DNA of 64,000 bases. Source: Synanceia verrucosa. Lineage: Eukaryota > Chordata > Actinopteri > Perciformes > Synanceiidae. Location: the NCBI GenBank assembly GCA_029721515.1, contig CM056565.1:1080398-1144397 (forward strand). Reading direction: 5' to 3'. The notes beneath the pieces are model-generated. The model searched no databases. It had not been told where the DNA came from and saw only the letters and a program-made list of their open reading frames with translations. Each line of letters opens with the position of its first letter. Positions within the stretch are counted from its first letter, which is position 1. Shown one piece after another: positions 22,080-33,276 of this stretch. The position numbers were made by a program, and so were the translations under genes.

Positions 22080-23033
22080 ATCTGCATTTGATAACAGTAT
22101 GCTTCAGTCTAATTTTTCCTCACGCATCTTTTTCAAGGCAAAAGTGTGTAACCAAATTTGCTGCCTCATTAACAGAAAGGTCCTTTACAGAAAATGGGCA
22201 CTTAATTTCGATGACACCTGAACCACAGCAGCTGCAGGAAACATATCCATCAGGTGAGGCCCCGATAAAAGGATGCAGGGGTGAAATCCTGATTCCAGTT
22301 GTTTCTACCAGGACATCCGTGTATGAGAGGCGATGCTACATTTCATAGTATTTACTTGCCAATTCCTCATGCCGACATTCCCATCTGAAGAAACAACAAT
22401 AACATTAATTTTGGACAATAGTAATGCCACCTCACATTGGTACCTCCCTGCTCTTTCAAATAGACACTATTTGGTTTTACACTCCTGCTTTTGTAGAACA
22501 GTACTTCCTGGATTTACCCTCCCTGTTCTTGTAGGCACATCACACTCACTTGTTTGTAAACCATCTGGAAACGACAATTTACACACAGGAGCAGTTACAC
22601 ACTGCATGCCCTATTTTAACCTAACCCTTCTATGCTCAGGAATACCTGGTAGCCTCACTTGTGAAACTATGGGACATCAGGTAGCATATTTGTCTTATCA
22701 GAGACACTGCAGGCTTTCTGACGTCTGATAGCCAGACACACCACGGTAGCTAGCCAAGCTAACATAATCAAACAACCCGGACCTCTACTAGCCACGCTAA
22801 CGTTACACTGCCTAGGATAATATGACACTCACTCTTCCAGTGATGATGCAGCCATTTTTAGCTTGAATATTCCACAGCTGGATGTTCGTTACAAAGCCAG
22901 ACTGAGTCCATTTGTAACCCTCCAGGCTTTTGTAGGCTTGTAGAGAGTCCCCTGAGTAGTGTGATGAGAACTTTATGTCCGGATACTGCAAATGTGGGAC
23001 GTCTTCTTCAGCAGATATACTTTTGGAAAGCAT
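22080..23033 (-). pseudogene. ISL2EU second protein with YqaJ-like nuclease domain, broken
   Basis: Minus strand. The first exon starts at 23033 and reads SLQAYKSLEGYKWTQSGFV, then CIITGRV, which matches the N-terminal region of the ISL2EU companion protein. After an intron-like or degraded stretch, 22275-22090 reads FIGASPDG, then CSCCGSGVIEIKCPFSVKD, containing the GASPDG and E-x-K (EIK) signature of YqaJ-type nucleases. The SWIM-type finger region expected between them is not clear. The companion transposase is on the opposite strand. Stops and frame changes show decay. Confidence 0.7.
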
Positions 23034-23149
23034 CCCGGGGGCATTATATGGGTAATATTTAACCTATTTAATTTTTTTTAATACAAAGCTCATGCGAATT
23101 AAAGTGAGATGAGTACTCCGATGGCTGGAAAGCTTCTGCGCTAGTGTTA

Positions 23150-23640
23150 GTCATTTTACTGCCAAAATGGTGGCCCAAACACCGGAAGTCACATGGGGTC
23201 CGGAGCTCGATGTGGCGTTATGATCAGGGGTTTAATATGTAGCCGCAAGCCAAACTTCCCTCCGACGCGCGAGCCCTTTCAGAATAAGAGTGCCGTCAGG
23301 GTTACTGGTGGTGTTTACTATGGTGTTTCCGGTTTGTTTATTTATTGTATTTCTGCACTGATTAGCGACAGCGCTTGGTTTCCAGCGCGTGGATCCTCGT
23401 CCAGCTGGTCCGTTTCCTGTTTGGAGCGCGCAAGACAGACATTTTGAGACAAGTAGACGCTGCGCCTTTTTGTGCCACGCAATGGGCTTCTACGTCACTG
23501 TGACGTTGCGATTGCGCGCGCTTGTCAAAGCTTGTCAAAAAGGAGATCAAAGGAGATCAAAGGTAAGCCAAAGATCAAAGGAGATCAAAGGTAAGCCCTA
23601 ATGTGAGTGTAGTGTTGAATGCTGTCCTCCATCAGATTTC
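23150..23640 (+). promoter_or_regulatory. CpG-rich candidate promoter and 5' exon of CFAP58 copy B
   Basis: CpG-dense stretch (GACGCGCGAGCC, TTGCGATTGCGCGCGC) with an ETS-like CCGGAAGT at 23182 and no TATA box. It ends in a small tandem repeat of AGGAGATCAA with two donor-like sites AAAG|GTAAGCC (after 23562 and after 23590). It lies between the minus-strand YqaJ first exon (23033) and the first CFAP58-B exon (23698), so it could serve both directions. There is no transcript evidence; function is inferred from position and composition. Confidence 0.35.
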
Positions 23641-23699
23641 TGAGATACCACTAACGCAAACAGGTTTTGTAAAATTGTTGCTTTGCTTACACTGAAGAC

Positions 23700-24591
23700 A
23701 TGGACAAACCTTGGAAAATGTTTGATGATGCTGATAAAGAGAGGAGGAACAAGGAGACCATCTGGAATTTAAACCAAGTTGCTAATTTAATGACAACAGC
23801 TGATCAACAACCTGGTCTGGACCAAGAACAGAGGTGAGCCATTTGTCCCCATCATGCTCATGAAATTCCTGTACTGTAATTTGATTGTTTGACTGTTTTT
23901 TTCAGTGATCTACTAAAAATAAATGAGGAGTTGACTAAGGAGAGGGATGAACTACTGAAAACTGTAGAGGATCTGAGAGAAAAACTCAACCAGGCCACCG
24001 CAACCCAGCAAGACATAGAGGCCCAACAACACAGTGCTTCAGAGAATATCTCTCAGGTAGATAAGAAGCTAACTCTTATAGCGAGACCAGCCTAATGTGC
24101 CTCTGACTATGTAACATTTTCAAGTCAGTGTGACTCAGGACTGCACTGTATGTTGGATGAATACAAATTTGCATTGCTAAAGTCACTGGGAATGCTGCCA
24201 GTTATAATGAAATTAAATCTAACTCTGATGCCAACCTGTCGCCACTCTGTGCGCTTAAATCCAGCTCCAGCAGGAGCTCCAGGTGCAACAGAATGAGATT
24301 TCACGGGAGCTGAGGTTGAAGGAAAAGGTGGAAACGGAGGTGAAGCAGCTGCACGTCATCATGGAGGCCAAGATGAAGGAAATCAAAGCTCTGAATGTGC
24401 AGGGCCAAAAGGCCAAGGAGGAACAACAGAGACTGGAGCAGCAGCAGAAAGAGTTAAAGGTGTGGAGAGCTCTTTATGTATATATACTGGTTAGCAAACC
24501 AACTGCTAAATAAAAAATGAATATACTGTATACTGTATACTGGAAAACTCTATATATATATACATATACGTATACGTATGTATACGTATAC

Positions 24592-24626
<35 letters not shown>

Positions 24627-27600
24627 CACACACACACACACAGGGTTCTTCGACAACAAACCAAAAGGTACCTCGGGAAACAGCTGTACGAAATTTCCAT
24701 CATCAAAGATGTTTAACCATAACAAAATGTGCATGTAATTGTGTGGTTAATAACAATTTGTAACTGCTAACATGCATCATGAACATATTTTCCCCGACAC
24801 CTTATTTTCTTCCTGACTGTGGCAGATCTTCAATGAGCGATCCACCAAAGAGTTGGAACAGATGCAAGTGAAGAACAACAAGCTGCTGCAGAAGTGTGAG
24901 CATCTCTCATCTGTCAAAGATAATCTCTCCTTGGAAAATCAGCAGATCTCAAATGAGCTCAAGGTACACAAACACATTTACGTCTGAGCAACAGACACCT
25001 CTGCCTCTCAGGTTAACATACATATGCAGTATATGGCTGTCACACTGGCTGTGTGTTGGCAGTGTTTACATGTGCTTGTGCTTCCATGATTGTGAATGTC
25101 AATGTAAATGTGTGGAAAAATAGTAGAACTCAAAGGGCACAGGTCAGAAAACTCCTAGAAACTGCTGGACACTGTGTGTGTGTGTGTGTGTATAGATATA
25201 TATATATATATATACACGTATATATATAATCCTAAACTCCTCCCCTCCCACCACGGTCAGATGAGAGAAGAGGAGGTGAATCAGATGCGTCAGGAGATTG
25301 CCAAACAAACAAAGATGAGAGAAGCCATCCAGAGGAAGTTCCGCCAGATGGAGGATCAGAAGGCTCATGTGGATGTGCAGAAGGAGACGCTGAAAGCTCA
25401 GATTGCTGGTCTGGAGAAAGGTATGGGAGATTGTTACGCTTTATTCTAGACCCACACCTGAACCTTCATCCTTTCATGAGCTTCAAGTTTTCAGAATTTT
25501 GTTGTTTCATGGTCCATATTTTGTGATCATACAGTGATAAAGAAACAGTAATACAATATTCTTTTTTGGAGAAATATCACCACAGACATCCAAATTATAA
25601 TAATACTGCAGATATAAATAATGCAATACTTTTTCAACATACATACAATAGACGAGCTCACACAGGGACACAGGATTGAAACTGGATAAATGAAATTTTC
25701 ATTTCATGGGGACTAAAACGACAGCTTCACTTATGAAAGAGAACTGGTTCATATGAAAATATCCCATCAAGTGTCCCCATCTTATTCGCAGATCTTGAAT
25801 CTTCCCAAAAGCAAGTTGAAGCTGACAGGAAAGCCATGGACGAGCTTATCCGAGAGAGAGACATCTTAAATAAGGTATGCATTGTACAGAGAGGTACTGT
25901 GTTTATATGTTGTATATGTTGTATGTATGTCGTTAAAATGTTCATCATGGACAGTGGAGAAGAGCAGTGACCCACAGATTATTTATCTTTTTATCTACAG
26001 TTTTCCTCATTTTTCCTGTATTTTTTTCAACAGAACATGATCAAAGCGGTACTGTCGACTGAGAAACATCAGAATCTTTTAAAGCTCCTAGAGCAGGAAA
26101 AACAGAACTTGCAACAGGAGATCAGTGGCTACCGACAGGAGGCCCAGAAGCAACGCAAGATCATCCAACAGCTGGAGAAAGAGCGGGACCGCTACATCAA
26201 CGAGACCAGCAAGCTCATGCAGAAGGCATGTTATGTAGTAGAGGGAGCTCACTGGATTTCATTATTTTCATTAATTACAGCATTACACAAGTTAAAGCTA
26301 TTTATTATCACATTATGGTATGTCTAAGGGGAAACTTTCTCCCTTCCACAGGTGCAACAAAAAATGAATGACACTGAAGTGAGAGAGAAGGAGATAGCTG
26401 ATTGGAAGAAGAAGGTGACTGAGGCAGAGTGCAAGGTCAAACAGCAAGAGAACCAGCTCAAGTTTGTCATGTCTGAAAGGAACCTCTACAACAAAAACCT
26501 CATTGAGGCTCAGGTACGAATGCCCAGCTGATCACAGGAAGTAGAGCAGAATGGTGCATTACAAGCATGGCAGTTACCAGCAAACTGTGACTGAGGTTAT
26601 TTTATGTACTGTAATTGAAACCATCGATCCATCCATTTTCTACCGCTTATCCTCCCATAGGGTCTTGGGGGGGGTGGACACATGACACAAAGAGACAGAC
26701 AACCACTCACACTTACATTCACACCCACAGACAGTTTAAATTAGCTTTAACTTTCTGATAATGTATTGTTATAATATAACAATAATTGTTAGTGCATGTA
26801 ATTCTCTGTTTTTCCTTACTTCCTTTCCCTCCTTCCACTGTCTGTCTGTCTCTACACTTCAGGAAGACATTACAGAGATGAAGACGAAGATGAAGACCAT
26901 GAACAAGCAGGTCACCCAACTAAGAGATAAGATCTCAGGGAAGGAACTTGCCCTTGCCAAGGGTCAGTTGGAACACAAGCGTTTGGAGAAGGATAATGAG
27001 GCCCTCAAGGTATTCCAACCTTCCTCATTGTATTTATTATGGGGAATGGTTTTGATTTCCTTATCATCATTTAAAATATTAAGACTATTTCATTTGGTGA
27101 AAGTCAAATAGCACTGGAAACTATTGACCCATTTCTAAATAATGATTTTAATTCTTTAACACTGAATGTGTTGTCAGAGACACATTTGCACAGGCACACT
27201 TTGGATTAGGATAACTGCGTCATGGTTTGCAAGGTGTGACATTGTGCTTTACAGCCAATATGATGTTCAGTTCAATTTCACTTGTGTCTGTCCCAGAAGC
27301 CTGCAAAGTAGATCCTTTTGTTCTCAGGGAATGCACACAGATTTTTTTCTGATAGCATAAACTGTTAGCCTGGCCATAGCCCTCCGTAATTTCCCTGCAG
27401 ATTATGTCTGGGTTTGATCCCCTTGAACTCAATTTCTCAGGATGATTTCCATCTTGGCCAATCAGCGAATGGTGGGGGGCGGGGGGAGGTGGGTGTTAAC
27501 GATGACGTAGAGTGCGCAGCATTTGCGTTGTAGTGGCGGCGGATACGGAAGTGATCAAGGGGCTTTACTCCCCATGGGGTTCAGGAAAAGTCTTATTTTT

Positions 27601-30600
27601 CAGTTAGCTTTGTTAGTGGCGAAGGAGTTGACAAGCCTGAATGCTTACGTACGTCACGACCAAATGTTAGTGATTGGGTAAATCAAATCCAATTATTTCA
27701 AACTTCAACAGAGTTCACGCCTCCCATCTGAAATCGGTTGTCAATGGAGGAATGCCAGACCCTCTATACCATAGTACCTTTGTACGATAGTACGAGGGTG
27801 TCGTAAGACCAGGCTTATAAACTGTTAATATTTATAGTAATCCACTGACGACACACACACTTGGTGTTGAAGGGTCAAAGAGGCTCTGTGTGATGCTTGT
27901 TAACAATGACACCTGTGGCCAATCAATGAATGGCAGTCCTTGCCCTGCCGATCGTGCTCAGATTACAGATGCTATCACGTTGCTAATAGAAACAAATAGC
28001 CCTCTACTGTTATGTCCTCTGTAGCTGAGCTCTAGGGCTATCTGCACTGTATGTTGTCTTTTTAAGTCTAATATGTGTGTCCTGCTACAGGGAGAGCTGC
28101 AGTCAATGAAGCTCCAGCTTGAAGGAACAAGGCAATGTGTTGAGGTTCAGAAAGCAGAACAACAAAAACTGCAGAAGATAATAGCTGGTGCTGATGCAGA
28201 GCATGCTGAACAGAAGAAACAACTGGAACAGGTGAGGGAAGAGAAGAAGGCAGGCAAGAGGAGTTGACAAGCAGAGAATCATGTCTGACGTTTGTTGCTT
28301 TAACTTCTCTCAAGGTGATCAGAGAGCGAGACAGCCAGAGCAAACAGCTGCTACACCGCAACAATGAACGTGCACTGCTGTATGAGAAGATCAGGATCCA
28401 GCAATCAATTCTGAGCAAGGGGGACTTCTGCCTCAACCAGCGGATCAATGACATCCACCTGCTTAAGCTGGAGATCAAGAGGCTCCAGCGCAAAATCTGC
28501 ATCCTGGACAAGACTGTACCCAACACAGAGGACTTAAGGTAAAGTAAAAGGGCATGAGCAGGGAAAAGAGGAAATTGAGTTTGAATGAAGTGTTTAAGAA
28601 TTTAGTCTACAGGATGAGGACAGAGTGGAGACAGAATGAGGTGACCCACTGCAGTGTTTAGAGAACTACGCAATTCAAAGAATCATGAAGCAAATTTATG
28701 AGGGAGGGAGGGAGGAATGACTTCCTGAATCTCTTTTAAGCATTTCTATCATAAAGCCTTCGGAATTCATTTTAAGACTTCTCTCAACCAGTAGTCAACC
28801 TGTAGTCATTGCTTCATTTCCTTCATTTTATGTCAGTACCTAAGATCATCTTCCTGTGAACTGTGGGTCAAATTGACTGTGTTCCTTGTTAAGAAAATTT
28901 GTTGTTGTTTGATGTTTGTTGGAAGTGTGTGAAATGTCATTGTGTTGTTGTGCCACAGGCAAGAGATGTTCCACCTTCAGAGTGAGCTACGTAGAGAGAG
29001 GATGAGGAACAGCGTCCTGAAGGAACAACTGAAGCCCATGAATATTCACAGATGGAGGCGACTGGAGGTGAAGCACTAGTTTATTAGTATATGTGTGGAT
29101 TATCTTGAAGCTATTAAAAGCCTAGCTACATCTGTACATTGACATGAACAATTTAAGTTTTGAAAACTATTAACACACTTCAAGCTGAGTCAGTGTCACC
29201 AGGCAAAGGGAAAAGGAACTAAGGTTGTGTGTTTGACTCTTCTCTGCAGGGCAGTGACCCCAGCAAGATTCAACTCATCGGGAAGGTTCAAACCTTACAG
29301 AAACAACTGATCGCCAAGACACAAGAACTTGAGGAATGTGTACTCCTATTACAGGTAAGTACTGGACACTTTCTCCATAAAGTCAGTGTATACACAAGAA
29401 CACACACTCACTGTACACATCTCTGCATGAATTGGCCTTATCCTTACAATCCTTGTGAGGGACTGATGTTATCTTTGATCATATAAGATTGTTTGTCTCA
29501 TTATTGATCAGTTTTGTTAACGGGGCTTAAAATACAAGGATGGTTCTTAATTCTTGTTATTAATTAAATTAATGTTAAATTATTTAAATTTTGATTAAAT
29601 ATGTATGTCCAATGCTACTTAGTTTGTTTGATAAAAACTGTAGTCTTAAGCTAGCTTTTCTTAGTATCTAGAAAGACACTGTGACCCATACAGAAATTCA
29701 TGCTTCTCCACATATTCAGTCCCATGACACTGACCCATCATTCGTCTCTCTCATCTCTTGAATTTACCTTTCTTCTTTTACTCCGTCAAGGAAAAGGAGA
29801 AGCTGTATGTGGAGCTTAAGCACATTCTGGCACGGCAGCCAGGTCCAAAGGCAGTTAAGCAGCTCCGGCATTGCCAGTGGATCCTCAGAGAGAGGACTAA
29901 AAAGCTCGAGGTCATCACACACCTCTCTTTTTCTAGTCTTTTTTTTTGGATTTTGACCAGTTAGTCTTTGGTTTTCCCAAGTCAAACATAGATTTGATGT
30001 TTTCTTTCACATGAGTTTTAATTGACCAAGAAAATGTGTTCAATGTAGTGGTCCACCTCAGCCTCTTGTGGCCAATGAGTATTACAACACAAACACTCAT
30101 CCACTGTTTTTTTTTAATCCGTTTCCACAAATAAAAAATACTAATACAAAGTAAGTCATGAAACGGTAGACACACAGTGATCACAGCATCACTCATATGG
30201 CTGTTCTGTGTCTGACGAAGCTAAAGGGGAGTTGCTGCTTTGTCACACCACAGACTTGACACTTAATAACTAGGAATTCACAACGTAATAATTCATTATG
30301 TTGAATAATATAATTAATTTGACCTTAAATCAATCTTGAAAGGGTTAGGTTAAATGCAACCCTGTGTCTGTGTCACAACAGTAGAACAAATCAATACATA
30401 TACATCTCTATACAGTAATAATAATTATAATTTTCTCTGATTCAACAGGCATCGATCGGAGAGATAACGATGCTTCACTCAAAGATGAATGAGTACAAAA
30501 GTGAGAATCAAAGATTAGCTACTGAGCTAGGAAACATCAAGAAGAAGTACCTGAGCCAGAAAAAGCTTCACAGGTGAGGTCGATCTTTGCTTCATAACTC

Positions 30601-31130
30601 AGCAATCTCAGCCAGATATTAACATGTATTAGGGGCTATGGAGCAATGACAAATTACTTCTTAAACCTGTTGCTTGCACTCACACCACATAAATGTGAGC
30701 ATTGATCGAACCAGTGAGGCTGATGTGGTTGGTAAATAAATTAGCATTCAGTTTGGAAATGACTTTATCATCTGATGTTACAAAGCAATCAACAACATAT
30801 GCGGTATATGAAACCCAGCCACAGATCAGACAGCCTCGTCCTTTTTGTAATTGTTTAGACTGAGAGCCAAGCAGCACAAAATATTAATATAATAAATATT
30901 AAATACATATTTAACACAAGGTACTATTATTTTGTGCAGGAGAAATGCACAATATAATGATAGTTTTTGTTCAATCTCTGATTTCCTGGAGCTCTGTGTG
31001 TCTTCTCAGTGAGCAGAAGATGAAGACCAAGGTGGAGCAGAGGGTCATCCTGCCCCAGCTGAGCAGCAAACCTCGCTTCACTGGAGGAGGCTTTAGGATC
31101 GACAACCCTTTGAGAAGACAATGGCCTTAA
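23700..31130 (+). CDS. cfap58: CFAP58 downstream copy (copy B), 5'-truncated, 16 coding exons
   Basis: Coiled-coil ciliary/flagellar protein. Exons: 23698-23833, 23906-24056, 24265-24459, 24826-24963, 25261-25420, 25792-25874, 26034-26225, 26352-26513, 26863-27009, 28091-28231, 28315-28538, 28959-29067, 29250-29354, 29791-29910, 30449-30573, 31010-31130. Phases join without a stop, giving about 768 codons from ATG 23700 (MDKPWKMF) to TAA 31128. Almost all is heptad-rich coiled coil (ELTKERDELLKTVEDLREKL, IIQQLEKERDRYINE, LALAKGQLEHKRLEKD). The C-terminal FTGGGF motif is present. The vertebrate protein is about 870 residues; the first ~120 are absent and I see no exons for them in 8763-23640. 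Exon 1 has an acceptor-like AG at 23696-23697, so it was once internal. The intron after 26225 uses a GC donor. It is either a functional short paralogue or a still-intact duplicate. Confidence 0.85.
24545..24645. repeat. (TA)/(CG-TA)/(TG)n microsatellite in a CFAP58-B intron
   Basis: TATATATACATATACG units followed by TGTG and CACA runs. It gives false HTHT/VCVC frames. Confidence 0.85.
25173..25230. repeat. (TG)n(TA)n microsatellite in a CFAP58-B intron
   Basis: TG run followed by TA run, about 30 bp before the acceptor at 25260. Confidence 0.85.
26622..26745 (-). mobile_element. Fragment of tRNA-headed SINE (3' half)
   Basis: Matches the complement of the 3' half of the SINE at 47428 and 56406: ATCCATCCATTTTCTACCGC, then AGAGACAGACAACCACTCAC. 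Middle part rearranged; the tRNA-like head is absent. It lies in a CFAP58-B intron. Confidence 0.65.
27367..27816. mobile_element. DNA transposon (mutator-like?) with 10-bp target duplication
   Basis: Starts AGCCTGGCCATAGCCCTCCG and ends GTCGTAAGACCAGGCTT, short inverted termini. It is flanked by a perfect 10-bp repeat ATAAACTGTT (27357-27366, 27817-27826), a size that suggests a Mutator-like family. 450 bp in a CFAP58-B intron. A second, interrupted copy is at 58534-60085. Confidence 0.65.
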
Positions 31131-31198
31131 GGGAATCTACGAGCCATCTGACATCTGTTCCTTATTTGACATAAAAAAAAAAAGATTACCACATTCCC

Positions 31199-31481
31199 TG
31201 GCGGCACGGTGGTGTAGTGGTTAGCACTGTCGCCTCACAGCAAGAAGGTACCGGGTTCGGGGCCTTTCTGTGTTTAGTTTGCATGTTCTCCTCATGTCTG
31301 TGTGGGTTCTCTCCGGGTACTCCGGCTTCCTCCCACCATCCAAAAACATGCATGGGGATTAGGTTAATTGGTTAATTTAAATTGCCTGTAGGTGTGAATG
31401 TGAGTGTGAGTGGTTGTCTGTCTCTATATGTCCTGCAATGAGGTGGCGACTTGTCCAGGGTGTACCCTGCCTTTCACCCTA
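31199..31481 (+). mobile_element. tRNA-headed SINE, 3'-truncated
   Basis: Begins GCGGCACGGTGGTGTAGTGG, with an A-box-like TGGTGTAGTGGTTAGC and a degraded B box at about 31250 (GGTACCGGGTTCGG). It continues through GTTTGCATGTTCTCC and CATCCAAAAACATGCATG to CCTTTCACCCTAA, where the next insertion begins. Best-preserved head of the copies here. Confidence 0.75.
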
Positions 31482-31715
31482 ACGCCTGGTTCACACAGGA
31501 CGCCGGCGCGCAGGCGCTCAGCTGTTCACACTGCTGCGCTCTTTCCGCACGCGTCAAACATCGACTTTGCTCAGCAGTGCTCGGCTGTATCCGCCTGCGC
31601 TCAGTTTTCCACATTTACGAGTGGTAAACACAAAGCGTTTGGAGGGATGTCTCATTTCTCTCCCTCTAGGCTGTGTGTGTGTGTGTTTCTGTCTGTCTGT
31701 GTGTCTATCTGTGTG

Positions 31716-31753
<38 letters not shown>

Positions 31754-31811
31754 TGTTTGTCTGTGTGTGTTTCTGTCTGTCTGTGTGTCTATCTGTGTGT
31801 GTCTGTGAGTG

Positions 31812-31842
<31 letters not shown>

Positions 31843-32233
31843 CTGTGAGTGTGTGTGTCAGTCTTTCTGTGTGTCTGTCTGTGTGTGTGTGTCTGTGAGT
31901 GTGTGTCTGTGTCTGTCTGTGTGTCTGTGTGTCTGTCTGTCTGGACGCGTCTGTTTATCTCTCTTGTGTTTAGACCCGACTACGGACAATCTTCATTGAA
32001 TGTGTTTTATTTTGAAAATTGACCGGATTCTCTCACATCTCCTGTTCCCGACTTCCTGTCTGGTCCGATCTGCTCTGTCCAGCTTTACAACCGGCGCGCG
32101 GTGCTTGTGGCGCGTGCGGCGCGCTTGGCTCGCGCAAAAAATAGAGAGAAGAGGAGCGGCCGCGCTCCAGAGCGAGCCGTTATGCGCGTGGCGCTCCCCC
32201 GCGCGTGCTGTGTGAACCGTCACATAAGTTAAC
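31482..32233. mobile_element. MITE-like element containing a (TG)n tract
   Basis: Ends are inverted: GCCTGGTTCACACAGGACGC at left and GCGTGCTGTGTGAACCGTCAC at right. GC-rich arms (GGCGCGCAGGCGCTCAGC, GCCGCGCTCCAG) flank a TGTG/TGTCTG microsatellite at 31673-31945. The left edge abuts the truncated SINE. The family is unclear; PIF/Harbinger or hAT are possible. Confidence 0.55.
31673..31945. repeat. (TG)n/(TCTG)n microsatellite
   Basis: Long run of TGTG and TGTCTG units. It produces CVCV-rich false frames. Confidence 0.9.
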
Positions 32234-33027
32234 ATGGGCGCTGTCATGGCAACCTATTTGCCACTCTTGCAGGACGTAAAGTTTCTGTACTCGTGCTCGT
32301 CGTAAGGCAAAAAAAAAAAAAAAACAAACTCACAAGGAAATCCAAGAAGGAAACGAGGCAGATGTAAAGAGCAAAACGTTGATTTATTCTCAAAATATCC
32401 ACCTTAAACAAAAAATAAAGGTTTCCCAGCAAAAATCGTCAGTCTGTCACCTTAAACTAATTAACAGACATAACTAGACTTATGCCTAAAAGACGGTTAA
32501 GCTACAGTCAGAATATTGTTGCTCCCGTCCTGCTCTACTACCTATGACCTGAAACGGAAAATGCCGACGAAAGCACACATGGCTAGTTTACTGCCCTTTA
32601 CAACAACAAGCTGCGCTTTAGGCACTATCGGTTTTTGGCAGCAATACAAAATAAAAGCATAATAAAACCTTATCTACTGAATAGACATCAACCACAACAA
32701 GAGGAACAAAACAGCATTCTTATAAATTAAAGCAAAATAGATATTAACTAATAAGACACAAAATACAAACATAGACTCATGTTATCCATGGCTCTAACAT
32801 TCCAGCCCCTAATTGTTCTTGTGTGCCACAAAACAATTACCTTTTGCATATTATAAGAGCCATATAACAGGATCTTCAAAAACACAAAAGAGAGAAGTAA
32901 TGTCCATACAGGCTGTTCTTCTTATCACACCAGGAACTCTTTTAAGCAGCTCTGTGCATAAAACAAAAAAAAAAAGGCGGGGGGTGGAGTCAGAGGTTCA
33001 AGCACATAACTCACCTTTGGAGATCAG
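32234..33027 (-). mobile_element. Possible LTR fragment (Copia-like?) replacing the CFAP58-B flank
   Basis: Absent from the copy-A flank. Read on the minus strand, a purine run (GGGGCTGGAA) is followed by TGTTAGAGCCATGGATAAC at about 32803, which looks like a polypurine tract and LTR start. A possible AATAAA follows downstream (GAGAATAAATCAACG, about 32385). The other end is not defined and there is no coding sequence. Weak call. Confidence 0.3.
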
Positions 33028-33276
33028 CCAAGTTCAGAAAGAGTTTAACAAAACAAGATATTCCCATCAGTCAACTCGTATGCAAAACATTGTTGAAACA
33101 CACAATGCCTCTTTGCAGCCAGAGTGTGGTAGACAGCAACACAGCTCTCTATGTGCAGCAGGGACAGTCTAAAGAGATAATACAAGAGTATTCAATCACT
33201 TCACCTGTATGCTGTGCAGTCTCTCCAAATTCACTGGTCTCCTTGTGGATATACCACATTGGCACATTTTTCTTAA
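33028..33276 (+). other. 3' flank of CFAP58-B, paralogous to 8458-8762
   Basis: Nearly identical to the copy-A flank (CCAAGTTCAGAAAGAGTTTAAC onward) until CTTAAATTT at 33276, where similarity ends. Marks a shared edge of the duplication. Confidence 0.7.

Noticed and set aside
24000..31000. Minus-strand frames opposite CFAP58 exons (for example 28068-28526)
   Set aside because: Shadows of plus-strand coiled-coil exons; splice sites and conservation support only the plus strand.
31199..31270. tRNA gene suggested by A and B box-like sequence (also 47428 and 56406)
   Set aside because: The cloverleaf cannot be completed and the sequence continues into the SINE body with target duplications; it is a tRNA-derived SINE head.
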